Of a DNA stretch of 64,000 nucleotides, positions 46,001 to 56,386 are shown in pieces. Each line of letters starts with the position of its first letter. The first letter of the stretch is position 1. The notes below the pieces were generated by a model, which searched no databases, was not told the DNA's origin, and worked only from the letters and a program-made list of their open reading frames with translations. The stretch lies in NCBI RefSeq assembly GCF_020379485.1, contig NW_026014713.1, positions 1 through 64,000 of the forward strand. The letters run 5' to 3'. The translations under genes and the position numbers were made by a program. This DNA comes from Brassica napus. Its lineage: Eukaryota > Streptophyta > Magnoliopsida > Brassicales > Brassicaceae.

Positions 46001-49000
46001 TGGTGATTCTCCACTACTTTTTGTATACAAATACAGCTTCTTACATCGCGATTCATCCTGATTTGATTAGAATGACGAGGAAGTTGTCATATTCCCAAAC
46101 AGGAAAACTGGGATCACCTGATTTGAAAGTGGGATAACTTCTTCATCCTAATTCCTATGAGATTTATTCCACTTCCTGGTGATTCTCCACTTCTTTATGT
46201 ATCCAAATACAGCTTCTTACATCGCGATTCATCCTGGTTTGATTAGAATGACGAGGAAGTTGTCATATTCCCAAACAGGAAAACTGGGATCACCTGATTT
46301 GAAAGTGGGATAACTTCTTCATCCTAATTCCTATGAGATTTATTCCACTTCCTGGTGATTCTCCACTACTTTTTGTATACAAATACAGCTTCTTACATCG
46401 CGATTCATCCTGATTTGATTAGAATGACGAGGAAGTTGTCATATTCCCAAACAGGAAAACTGGGATCACCTGATTTGAAAGTGGGATAACTTCTTCATCC
46501 TAATTCCTATGAGATTATTCCACTTCCTGGTGATTCTCCACTTCTTTATGTATCCAAATACATCTTCTTACATCGCGATTCATCCTGGTTTGATTAGAAT
46601 GACGAGGAAGTTGTCATATTCCCAAACAGGAAAACTGGGATCACCTGATTTGAAAGTGGGATAACTTCTTCATCCTAATTCCTATGAGAATTATTCCACT
46701 TCCTGGTGATTCTCCACTACTTTTTGTATACAAATACAGCTTCTTACATCGCGATTCATCCTGATTTGATTAGAATGACGAGGAAGTTGTCATATTCCCA
46801 AACAGGAAAACTGGGATCACCTGATTTGAAAGTGGGATAACTTCTTCATCCTAATTCCTATGAGATTTATTCCACTTCCTGGTGATTCTCCACTTCTTTA
46901 TGTATCCAAATACATCTTCTTACATCGCGATTCATCCTGGTTTGATTAGAATGACGAGGAAGTTGTCATATTCCCAAACAGGAAAACTGGGATCACCTGA
47001 TTTGAAAGTGGGATAACTTCTTCATCCTAATTCCTATGAGAATTATTCCACTTCCTGGTGATTCTCCACTACTTTTTGTATACCAATACAGCTTCTTACA
47101 TCGCGATTCATCCTGATTTGATTAGAATGACGAGGAAGTTGTCATATTCCCAAACAGGAAAACTGGGATCACCTGATTTGAAAGTGGGATAACTTCTTCA
47201 TCCTAATTCCTATGAGATTATTCCACTTCCTGGTGATTCTCCACTTCTTTATGTATCCAAATACATCTTCTTACATCGCGATTCATCCTGGTTTGATTAG
47301 AATGACGAGGAAGTTGTCATATTCCCAAACAGGAAAACTGGGATCACCTGATTTGAAAGTGGGATAACTTCTTCATCCTAATTCCTATGAGAATTATTCC
47401 ACTTCCTGGTGATTCTCCACTACTTTTTGTATACAAATACAGCTTCTTACATCGCGATTCATCCTGATTTGATTAGAATGACGAGGAAGTTGTCATATTC
47501 CCAAACAGGAAAACTGGGATCACCTGATTTGAAAGTGGGATAACTTCTTCATCCTAATTCCTATGAGATTATTCCACTTCCTGGTGATTCTCCACTTCTT
47601 TATGTATCCAAATACATCTTCTTACATCGCGATTCATCCTGGTTTGATTAGAATGACGAGGAAGTTGTCATATTCCCAAACAGGAAAACTGGGATCACCT
47701 GATTTGAAAGTGGGATAACTTCTTCATCCTAATTCCTATGAGAATTATTCCACTTCCTGGTGATTCTCCACTACTTTTTGTATCCAAATACAGCTTCTTA
47801 CATCGCGATTCATCCTGATTTGATTAGAATGACGAGGAAGTTGTCATATTCCCAAACAGGAAAACTGGGATCACCTGATTTGAAAGTGGGATAACTTCTT
47901 CATCCTAATTCCTATGAGATTTATTCCACTTCCTGGTGATTCTCCACTTCTTTATGTATCCAAATACATCTTCTTACATCGCGATTCATCCTGGTTTGAT
48001 TAGAATGACGAGGAAGTTGTCATATTCCCAAACAGGAAAACTGGGATCACCTGATTTGAAAGTGGGATAACTTCTTCATCCTAATTCCTATGAGATTATT
48101 CCACTTCCTGGTGATTCTCCACTACTTTTTGTATACAAATACAGCTTCTTACATCGCGATTCATCCTGATTTGATTAGAATGACGAGGAAGTTGTCATAT
48201 TCCCAAACAGGAAAACTGGGATCACCTGATTTGAAAGTGGGATAACTTCTTCATCCTAATTCCTATGAGATTTATTCCACTTCCTGGTGATTCTCCACTT
48301 CTTTATGTATCCAAATACATCTTCTTACATCGCGATTCATCCTGGTTTGATTAGAATGACGAGGAAGTTGTCATATTCCCAAACAGGAAAACTGGGATCA
48401 CCTGATTTGAAAGTGGGATAACTTCTTCATCCTAATTCCTATGAGATTATTCCACTTCCTGGTGATTCTCCACTTCTTTATGTATCCAAATACATCTTCT
48501 TACATCGCGATTCATCCTGGTTTGATTAGAATGACGAGGAAGTTGTCATATTCCCAAACAGGAAAACTGGGATCACCTGATTTGAAAGTGGGATAACTTC
48601 TTCATCCTAATTCCTATGAGAATTATTCCACTTCCTGGTGATTCTCCACTACTTTTTGTATACAAATACAGCTTTTACATCGCGATTCATCCTGATTTGA
48701 TTAGAATGACGAGGAAGTTGTCATATTCCCAAACAGGAAAACTGGGATCACCTGATTTGAAAGTGGGATAACTTCTTCATCCTAATTCCTATGAGATTTA
48801 TTCCACTTCCTGGTGATTCTCCACTTCTTTATGTATCCAAATACATCTTCTTACATCGCGATTCATCCTGGTTTGATTAGAATGACGAGGAAGTTGTCAT
48901 ATTCCCAAACAGGAAAACTGGGATCACCTGATTTGAAAGTGGGATAACTTCTTCATCCTAATTCCTATGAGAATTATTCCACTTCCTGGTGATTCTCCAC

Positions 49001-52000
49001 TACTTTTTGTATACAAATACAGCTTCTTACATCGCGATTCATCCTGATTTGATTAGAATGACGAGGAAGTTGTCATATTCCCAAACAGGAAAACTGGGAT
49101 CACCTGATTTGAAAGTGGGATAACTTCTTCATCCTAATTCCTATGAGATTTATTCCACTTCCTGGTGATTCTCCACTTCTTTATGTATCCAAATACAGCT
49201 TCTTACATCGCGATTCATCCTGGTTTGATTAGAATGACGAGGAAGTTGTCATATTCCCAAACAGGAAAACTGGGATCACCTGATTTGAAAGTGGGATAAC
49301 TTCTTCATCCTAATTCCTATGAGATTTATTCCACTTCCTGGTGATTCTCCACTACTTTTTGTATACAAATACAGCTTCTTACATCGCGATTCATCCTGAT
49401 TTGATTAGAATGACGAGGAAGTTGTCATATTCCCAAACAGGAAAACTGGGATCACCTGATTTGAAAGTGGGATAACTTCTTCATCCTAATTCCTATGAGA
49501 TTAATTCCACTTCCTGGTGATTCTCCACTTCTTTATGTATCCAAATACATCTTCTTACATCGCGATTCATCCTGGTTTGATTAGAATGACGAGGAAGTTG
49601 TCATATTCCCAAACAGGAAAACTGGGATCACCTGATTTGAAAGTGGGATAACTTCTTCATCCTAATTCCTATGAGAATTATTCCACTTCCTGGTGATTCT
49701 CCACTACTTTTTGTATACAAATACAGCTTCTTACATCGCGATTCATCCTGATTTGATTAGAATGACGAGGAAGTTGTCATATTCCCAAACAGGAAAACTG
49801 GGATCACCTGATTTGAAAGTGGGATAACTTCTTCATCCTAATTCCTATGAGATTTATTCCACTTCCTGGTGATTCTCCACTTCTTTATGTATCCAAATAC
49901 ATCTTCTTACATCGCGATTCATCCTGGTTTGATTAGAATGACGAGGAAGTTGTCATATTCCCAAACAGGAAAACTGGGATCACCTGATTTGAAAGTGGGA
50001 TAACTTCTTCATCCTAATTCCTATGAGAATTATTCCACTTCCTGGTGATTCTCCACTACTTTTTGTATACCAATACAGCTTCTTACATCGCGATTCATCC
50101 TGATTTGATTAGAATGACGAGGAAGTTGTCATATTCCCAAACAGGAAAACTGGGATCACCTGATTTGAAAGTGGGATAACTTCTTCATCCTAATTCCTAT
50201 GAGATTATTCCACTTCCTGGTGATTCTCCACTTCTTTATGTATCCAAATACATCTTTTACATCGCGATTCATCCTGGTTTGATTAGAATGACGAGGAAGT
50301 TGTCATATTCCCAAACAGGAAAACTGGGATCACCTATTTGAAAGTGGGATAACTTCTTCATCCTAATTCCTATGAGAATTATTCCACTTCCTGGTGATTC
50401 TCCACTACTTTTTGTATACAAATACAGCTTCTTACATCGCGATTCATCCTGATTTGATTAGAATGACGAGGAAGTTGTCATATTCCCAAACAGGAAAACT
50501 GGGATCACCTGATTTGAAAGTGGGATAACTTCTTCATCCTAATTCCTATGAGAATTATTCCACTTCCTGGTGATTCTCCACTTCTTATTGTATCCAAATA
50601 CATCTTCTTACATCGCGATTCATCCTGATTTGATTAGAATGACGAGGAAGTTGTCATATTCCCAAACAGGAAAACTGGGATCACCTGATTTGAAAGTGGG
50701 ATAACTTCTTCATCCTAATTCCTATGAGAATTATTCCACTTCCTGGTGATTCTCCACTACTTTTTGTATACAAATACAGCTTCTTACATCGCGATTCATC
50801 CTGATTTGATTAGAATGACGAGGAAGTTGTCATATTCCCAAACAGGAAAACTGGGATCACCTGATTTGAAAGTGGGATAACTTCTTCATCCTAATTCCTA
50901 TGAGATTATTCCACTTCCTGGTGATTCTCCACTTCTTTATGTATCCAAATACATCTTCTTACATCGCGATTCATCCTGGTTTGATTAGAATGACGAGGAA
51001 GTTGTCATATTCCCAAACAGGAAAACTGGGATCACCTTATTTGAAAGTGGGATAACTTCTTCATCCTAATTCCTATGAGAATTATTCCACTTCCTGGTGA
51101 TTCTCCACTACTTTTTGTATACAAATACAGCTTCTTACATCGCGATTCATCCTGATTTGATTAGAATGACGAGGAAGTTGTCATATTCCCAAACAGGAAA
51201 ACTGGGATCACCTGATTTGAAAGTGGGATAACTTCTTCATCCTAATTCCTATGAGATTTATTCCACTTCCTGGTGATTCTCCACTTCTTTATGTATCCAA
51301 ATATAGCTTCTTACATCGCGATTCATCCTGGTTTGATCAGAATGACGAGGAAGTTGTCATATTCCCAAACAGGAAAACTGGGATCACCTGATTTGAAAGT
51401 GGGATAACTTCTTCATCCTAATTCCTATGAGATTTATTCCACTTCCTGGTGATTCTCCACTACTTTTTGTATACAAATAGAGCTTCGTACATTGCGATTA
51501 ATCCTGATTTGATTAGAATGACGAGGAAGTTGTCATATTCCCAAACAGAAAAACTGGGGTCACCTGATTTTAAAGTGATTAACTTCTTCATCCTAATTCC
51601 TATGAGATTAATTCCACTTCCTGGTGATTCTCCACTTCTTTATGTATCCAAATACATCTTCTTACATCGCGATTCATCCTGGTTTGATTAGAATGATGAG
51701 GAAATTGTCATATTCCCAAACAGGAAAACTGGGATCACCTTATTTGAAAGTGGGATAACTTTTTCATCCTAATTCCTATGAGAATTATTCCACTTTCTGG
51801 TGATGTTCCACTACTTTTTGTATACAAATACAGCTTCTTACATCGCGATTCATCCTGATTTGATTAGAATGACGAGGAAGTTGTCATATTCCCAAACAGG
51901 AAAACTGGGATCACCTGATTTGAAAGTGGGATAACTTCTTCATCCTAATTCCTATGAGATTTATTCCACTTCCTGGTGATTCTCCACTTCTTTATGTATC

Positions 52001-52681
52001 CAAATATAGCTTCTTACTTTGCGATTCATCTTGGTTTGATCAGAATGACGAGGAAGTTGTCATATTCCCAAACAGGAAAACTGGGATCACCTGATTTGAA
52101 AGTGGGATAACTTCTTCATCCTAATTCCTATGAGATTTATTCCACTTCCTGGTGATTCTCCACTTCTTTATGTATCCAAATACATTTTCTTACATCGCGA
52201 TTCATCCTGGTTTGATCAGAATGACGAGGAAGTTTTCATATTCCCAAACAGGAAAACTGGGATCACATGATTTGAAAGTGGGATAACTTCTTCATCCTAA
52301 TTCCTATGAGAATTATTCCACTTCCTGGTGATTCTCCACTACTTTTTGTATACAAATACATCTTCTTACATCGCGATTCATCCTGATTTGATTAGAATGA
52401 CGAGGAAGTTGTTATATTCCCAAACAGGAAAACTGGGATCACCTGATTTGAAAGTGGGATAACTTCTTCATCCTAATTCCTATGAGATTTATTCCACTTC
52501 CTGGTGATTCTCCACTTTTTTATGTATCCAAATACATTTTCTTACATCGCGATTCATACTGGTTTGATTAGAATGACGAGGAAGTTGTCATATTCCCAAA
52601 CAGGAAAACTGGGATCACCTTATTTGAAAGTGGGATAACTTCTTCATCCTAATTCCTATGAGAATTATTCCACTTCCTGGT
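40053..52681. repeat. Satellite array 3 (about 72 monomers) with higher-order structure
   Basis: Same satellite, almost uniform 175-176 bp spacing. Two main types alternate through much of 40.7-51.3 kb. Type A has GAGAATT, CTACTTTTTGTATAC, ACAGCTTC and CCTGATTTG. Type B has GAGATTT, CTTCTTTATGTATCC, ACATCTTC and CCTGGTTTG. A third type marks longer units at about 44.09, 46.20, 49.19 and 51.30 kb. The edges (40.05-40.7 and 51.47-52.68 kb) are more diverged and share rare variants with each other. No gene is seen. It ends at 52681, where a gypsy LTR begins. Confidence 0.95.
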
Positions 52682-52925
52682 TGATATGATCATGGACCAG
52701 CCAGCTTATGGAGATAGAGATGGAGAGTTTAGAGATGAACCGGCTGAAGAAGATGATGTCTTAGCCATTCCTAAAGGTCCCATAACTCGAGCCAGAGCCA
52801 GGAAAGTCAAAGAAGCTATTGGAGGACTAATCAGGAAGTCTTTGGATCAAGAAGAATGTCTTGGAGGAAGCTTGATACTTCAAGATACACTTATCACCAT
52901 TCAAGCCATCTTACCATCAAGCTGA
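52682..52925 (+). pseudogene. Gypsy polyprotein C-terminal tail coded inside the LTR
   Basis: Open frame of ~80 residues ending in a stop at 52923-52925. It contains GPITRARARKVKEAIGGL, which I recall as typical of the C-terminal tail of Brassicaceae Ty3/gypsy polyproteins, and ends GGSLILQDTLITIQAILPSS. The end aligns with the X frame end (GRSLIIQDTLTIIQATPPSS). As in X, the full frame would enter the LTR through the polypurine tract; here only the LTR-borne part is visible. It is not a gene by itself. Confidence 0.7.
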
Positions 52926-53214
52926 GTATCATCTAGGCTAGCAAGCTATGTGTGCTCTTTTCCTAACATTGTTTTTGTCCCATTGGGTTTTGCAATGATA
53001 GGTTTTTAACGAGGCCATAGTCTTGCTATCATATCACCTAGTTGATACTCTCGGATCAAACCACATGAAGAACCTTATGTTATCTTTTACTTCTAAGTAC
53101 TTATGTCTTTTATTTTCGAAAACTCTATCTAAGTTATGTCTTTGTTTCTACATTAATTGAAGGAGCCTGTTCCTTTAATTTTGAAATGCTTGGAGCCTGT
53201 TCCAAGCCTTTCAC

Positions 53215-53224
53215 TATATATATG
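53215..53224 (+). promoter_or_regulatory. TATA box of the gypsy LTR
   Basis: TATATATATG directly after TTTCAC, about 85 bp before the GTGTCTGGTGTGTAATATCC block. Position is compatible with the U3/R boundary of this LTR. Confidence 0.6.
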
Positions 53225-53423
53225 TGTGTGACGGCAACCCTAACATCTATCAAGTTTTCTTTCACTTAAACCTTTGTGTTTTCTTCTCCCTTGCTTTCAC
53301 AAGTTAAGAGAGTGTCTGGTGTGTAATATCCAGTCTGTTGGTGTGTAATATCCAACGCCCAAGGGTTTTAGAAAGGTGTGTCATATCCGATCTAAGCCTA
53401 GGAGTATCAAGAAGCCTCTCCGC

Positions 53424-53946
53424 TGTTGAGATAAGAGAATAAAGTGTTGAGATGAGGAGATGAAGAGTTGATACATGGATAGAGGAAGGGATTTGGAGCA
53501 GGTAGTAACTTTGGAGATTTACCACAGTAACTTTATTGTTACTGTGGTAACTAAGTTAAAAGACTTGGGAAGTTACCCTGCATCCATTTGGAGAGTGTAA
53601 CACGACAGGAGGAGTCTGGATAAGCAAGGAGGAGTTTGGATAAGGTCTGGTCAAGGGAAGAGAGCTTTAGACAGGCTGGCACCAGCTGGAAAGCTAAAGC
53701 AAGATACCCAAGCATGTGAGGAACCTTATTGGCTGGTTTGAATAAGGCATCTTTGACTACACATGCTTCTTATCCTAACTAGACTGAACCTGGACGAAAA
53801 TATGTATCTCTAATCAATATATGTTGTAAACTCTCTCATTAATCAAGCGAATGGAGTTTTGAGTCTCTCTCTCTCTTGTTCTTAATCTCCAATCTCTTTA
53901 ATTCTCAGATTAAACTTAATCACTCTTTAAATCACTAAATCTATTA
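53424..53946 (+). repeat. Copia-3 5' LTR
   Basis: 523 bp, clearly related to but distinct from the other copia LTRs. U3 lacks the GGCCGTACAA cluster and instead has an inverted pair, ACCACAGTAAC and GTTACTGTGGT, at about 53521-53549. TATA-like ATATATG near 53817-53823, followed by CTCATTAATCAAG. Its partner 3' LTR is not in the window. Confidence 0.85.
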
Positions 53947-54218
53947 TGGTATCAGAGCCAGGTTCCTTTAAAAGGAGAGAGTGATTTCGTGGTTCCAAAT
54001 GTTCTTGAGTGTTCTTGAGTGTTCTTGAGAGTTCTTGAGATTTTTCAAGAGCTAGATCCTTTAAAAGTCAAGTTTGTGTCTGTTGGTGTTTCTTTTGGAG
54101 AGTCAGCTTCAAGGGAGTCTCTTTAGGTGTTTGACAAGGTCAGAAGAGGGGTCTAGCTTGTGGTTAAGATTGGCGTGTGAGATTAGAAGCATCTGAGTGA
54201 AGATCTAGGCTAAAGAAG
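53947..54218 (+). promoter_or_regulatory. Copia-3 primer binding site and leader
   Basis: TGGTATCAGAGCCAGGTT at 53947-53964 pairs with initiator Met tRNA. The leader includes tandem GAGTGTTCTT units at about 54005-54040. No gene seen before the Met at 54219. Confidence 0.85.
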
Positions 54219-54458
54219 ATGGAGCTGCTTCAATCTGGTACAACAAGGAGTGAAGAGAAGAAAGAGAGAGGGAATGCGTGGGGGTGGTTCTCACAGATGA
54301 AAACAACTCTGAAAAGTTGTGGAGTTTGGAGAAACCATGAGAAGGAAGAGTCTTTGAAGGGTAAAGCTGCTGAGAAAGATCAGACAGCAAGACAAACAAG
54401 TGGAGATTGCTTCAGTCTTGAAGAAAGTACACTGCTTGAGAAGATTGAAGATGTTTAT
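54219..54458 (+). pseudogene. Copia-3 gag, N-terminal 80 codons, cut by Copia-5
   Basis: Starts MELLQSGTTRSEEKK. The segment AWGWFSQMKTTLKSCGVW matches in position and pattern the NYLLWSRLVKAAVGSKGLW segment of the other copia gags. SLEESTLLEKIEDVYY corresponds to the helical region just before the conserved gag core. The frame reads three codons into the Copia-5 LTR and stops at 54468-54470. It is too short to be functional. Confidence 0.65.
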
Positions 54459-55152
54459 TATAAGTTTTAGATAATCTGAGTTTGTATGTGAAAGAGTAGA
54501 ATGATTTAGGATGAATAAGGAGATGATTATGTGATTAAATGACTAATGAGGAATCATTATGGAACAAGTAGAGTAATCAATTGAATAGAACTGTCTGATC
54601 TCTTATTAATGAGGAGATTACATATTTATACTTAGAGGACATAGGGTTTTCAAAATAGGTTAAGGTAGCTTAAGCATGTGAAGTCAAATGGTAAGAGCTG
54701 GCCGGTTTTGAATCCGTCCAATAGGGGCCATCACACGTTTGATCCCTTTGGCATCTTGGATCAGATGCCAAACACCTTTACAGCCTGTCCCAGCTGTAAA
54801 GCCGCGCCTCCTCTTATCCATAAACGGTCATCTCCTTTCTTTGGCCGTGACCTTCCCTTTGCATAAGTGTCTTTGGCCTTTCCCTCCTTCTTGTTGTTCA
54901 ACCTCCTATTTACCGTGGTAACTTCAGATGGTACGGACATGGTAACTCCGTACACTTCACCCTAAGTTTGCACCACTTCAGAATGTGAAGAAAGGTCGAG
55001 ACCCAAGTGATCTTGGTTGAACTGTTCTGTACGGTTTGTACCGTCCGTACCATTCTCCCAATGCGTCTCTCACTTCAACCTGAGCTTCATCTCCTCATCC
55101 CTTTCATTACCCAAGCCTCTCTAAGCCTTCATATCAACTCCTCATCTCAACA
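54459..55152 (-). repeat. Copia-5 3' LTR
   Basis: 694 bp. The sense start is fixed by the polypurine tract; the end TTATA is inferred from the break in Copia-3 gag and the similar TTATA end of Copia-4. Contains minus-strand TATAAAT (54624-54630) followed by CTCATTAATAAG, and several GTAC words (about 54931-55050) in U3 without the regular tandem seen in Copia-2. Confidence 0.8.
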
Positions 55153-55302
55153 CTCCCCCTCAAGTTTAGCTTTGTGAAAGCCTAAACTTGCTAAAACTTG
55201 GACAGCCATGAGATCTTCCTCATTAAAAACCTCATCAAAGAAAACCCATTGGGACAAAACTTTGATGAGGGAAAAAGAGTAAAGACCTCATAACTTAGGG
55301 GA

Positions 55303-55699
55303 TCAGCTCCTTCTTTTCCCAAGATCTATGAGTCCCAATCTAATGTGAATGGACTCCATAGTCTTTTGTCTCGCAGCCTTAGTGAACACATCAGCCAACT
55401 GATCTTCACTCCTAGTGTAGCATGGCAGGATGACTCCTAAGATAATCATCTGCCTCACCTTGTGACAGTCAACTTCAATGTGCTTGGTTCTTTCATGGAA
55501 CACCGAGTTGGAGGCTATGTGGATCGCGGCTTGGTTATCACAATGCATAGTCATTGGCGTGGCTTGATCAATCTCCAAGTGCTTCAAGATGCCTTTGATC
55601 CATACCAGCTCGTTGGTAAGCTTCAGCATAGCTCTATATTCAGCTTCTGCACTTGAGCAAGACACCACCTTCTGTTTCTTACTCTTCTAAGTCACCAAG
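55303..55699 (-). pseudogene. Copia-5 polyprotein C-terminal end (RNase H), with nonsense codon
   Basis: Codes the last ~130 residues of the polyprotein: SCSSAEAEYRAM, HCDNQAAIHIASN, HERTKHIEVDCH and ADVFTKAAR, ending IDLGKRRS with stop at 55303. Just inside the break, the Trp expected in the LVTWKSKKQ motif is a TAG stop (minus, 55687-55689). The frame was therefore dead independently of the Copia-4 insertion at 55700. It joins the 61627-64000 segment. Confidence 0.88.
55695..55699. repeat. Copia-4 target-site duplication, left (CCAAG)
   Basis: CCAAG at 55695-55699 repeats at 61627-61631. Joining the flanks restores the Copia-5 RNase H motif GGNLVT in frame, which proves the insertion order. 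Confidence 0.95.
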
Positions 55700-56299
55700 T
55701 GTTGAAATGAGCTGAGTATAAGAAGAGAAGAGAGGAGGAGTTGGAGAACATGAGAGAAGGTTCAGCTTGGGTGAGTTTTGGGAGTGAGGATCAACCAGGC
55801 CGTACAAGACCGTACATGGCCGTACAGGCCGTACAGTCTGGACGGACCATGGTCGACCTTAACTCAACCAAAGGGAACTTATGATCACCCGAGTAAAAGG
55901 AAAGTGAAAGAGAAGTTACCTGAGCTTGCACCTATGGATCAGACCGTTGAATAGGAAGAAAAGGAAGTCCAAGACAGGCTGGCACAGCTGTAAAGAGGAA
56001 AGGATCTTGTCCAAGATGCCTTGATGCCAAAAGCGTGTAAAGCCTCCTATTGGACAGTTTGAAATGGGCGCTCCTTCTCCCTTTGACTACACATGCTTAA
56101 CCTATCTGATTCTCGCAAACCCTAGCTCTCTCTCCTTGTATATATATCAACTCATGTCATTAATAAAAGATTACACAGTTTGAGTCATTCTCTCTCTCTT
56201 GTTCTTGAGTGTTCATCATGATTCTTCACTAATCTCTTCATAATCCAATCTCATTCTCTTATTCTCTAAATCACTCTAACTCTTTCTATAAATCTTATA
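55700..56299 (+). repeat. Copia-4 5' LTR
   Basis: 600 bp, TGTTGAAATG...ATCTTATA. U3 has four CCGTACA units in a GGCCGTACA-type cluster (about 55799-55838). TATATATAT at 56139-56147, then TCATTAATAAAAG. Confidence 0.94.
56139..56147 (+). promoter_or_regulatory. Copia-4 LTR TATA box
   Basis: TATATATAT about 150 bp before the LTR end, repeated in the 3' LTR at 61466-61474. Confidence 0.65.
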
Positions 56300-56317
56300 T
56301 GGTATCAGAGCCAGGTT
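56300..56317 (+). promoter_or_regulatory. Copia-4 primer binding site
   Basis: TGGTATCAGAGCCAGGTT directly after the LTR, complementary to the 3' end of initiator Met tRNA. Confidence 0.92.
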
Positions 56318-56386
56318 CCTCATAGCCTGGTGTGTTCATTCCGCAAATCTTCAGCTTCAGTTCAGTACAAGATCACGATCTGAGTT

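Larger units (their letters stand above)
52682..53423 (+). mobile_element. Ty3/gypsy-type LTR related to element X, interrupted by Copia-3
   Basis: Begins TGATATGATCATGG exactly at the satellite junction, the same terminus as the X LTR (TGATGTGATCATGG). It carries a coding tail, the motif GTTTTTGTCCCATTGGG then AGGTTTTTAACGAGGC (about 52963-53015), a strong TATATATATATG at 53215-53224, and near its right end the X LTR landmarks GTGTCTGGTGTGTAATATCC and CCTAGGAGTATCAAGAAG. The sequence is cut at CCTCTCCGC by Copia-3; in X the LTR continues for ~120 bases more. Whether this was a solo LTR or the 5' LTR of a longer element cannot be told from the window. CTGGT at 52677-52681 would be its left target duplication. 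Confidence 0.82.
53424..54458 (+). mobile_element. Copia-3, 5' part only (LTR, primer site, start of gag)
   Basis: 5' LTR at 53424-53946 (523 bp) beginning TGTTGAGATAAG, inserted within the gypsy LTR. The primer site TGGTATCAGAGCCAGGTT is at 53947-53964. Leader and 80 codons of gag follow, then Copia-5 begins in inverted orientation. The remainder of Copia-3 must lie beyond the window if it survives. A second TGTTGAGATG at 53445 could be mistaken for the LTR start, but the gypsy LTR sequence continues up to 53423. Confidence 0.84.
54459..55699 (-). mobile_element. Copia-5, 3' part (3' LTR and end of pol), left of the Copia-4 insertion
   Basis: Minus-strand copia element inserted in Copia-3 gag. 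3' LTR at 54459-55152 (sense ends TGTTGAGATGAGG...AACTTATA, 694 bp), polypurine tract CTCCCCCTC (reverse complement) at 55153-55161, GTTTTGTCCCAATGGG motif at about 55218-55271, and the end of the polyprotein. It continues at 61627 after Copia-4. TTTAT at 54454-54458 would be its target duplication; the other end is outside the window. Confidence 0.88.

Noticed and set aside
51449..51691. 80-codon open frame in satellite
   Set aside because: It is made of diverged satellite monomers and spans a monomer boundary; no start context or domain.
53445..53946. Copia-3 LTR starting at the second TGTTGAGATG (53445)
   Set aside because: Gypsy LTR sequence matches X only up to CCTCTCCGC at 53423, so the insertion starts at 53424.
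54761..54955. Host gene fragment captured between Copia-3 and Copia-5
   Set aside because: 54459-55152 fits a complete copia LTR by its ends, TATA box and the adjoining polypurine tract; no foreign sequence is needed.
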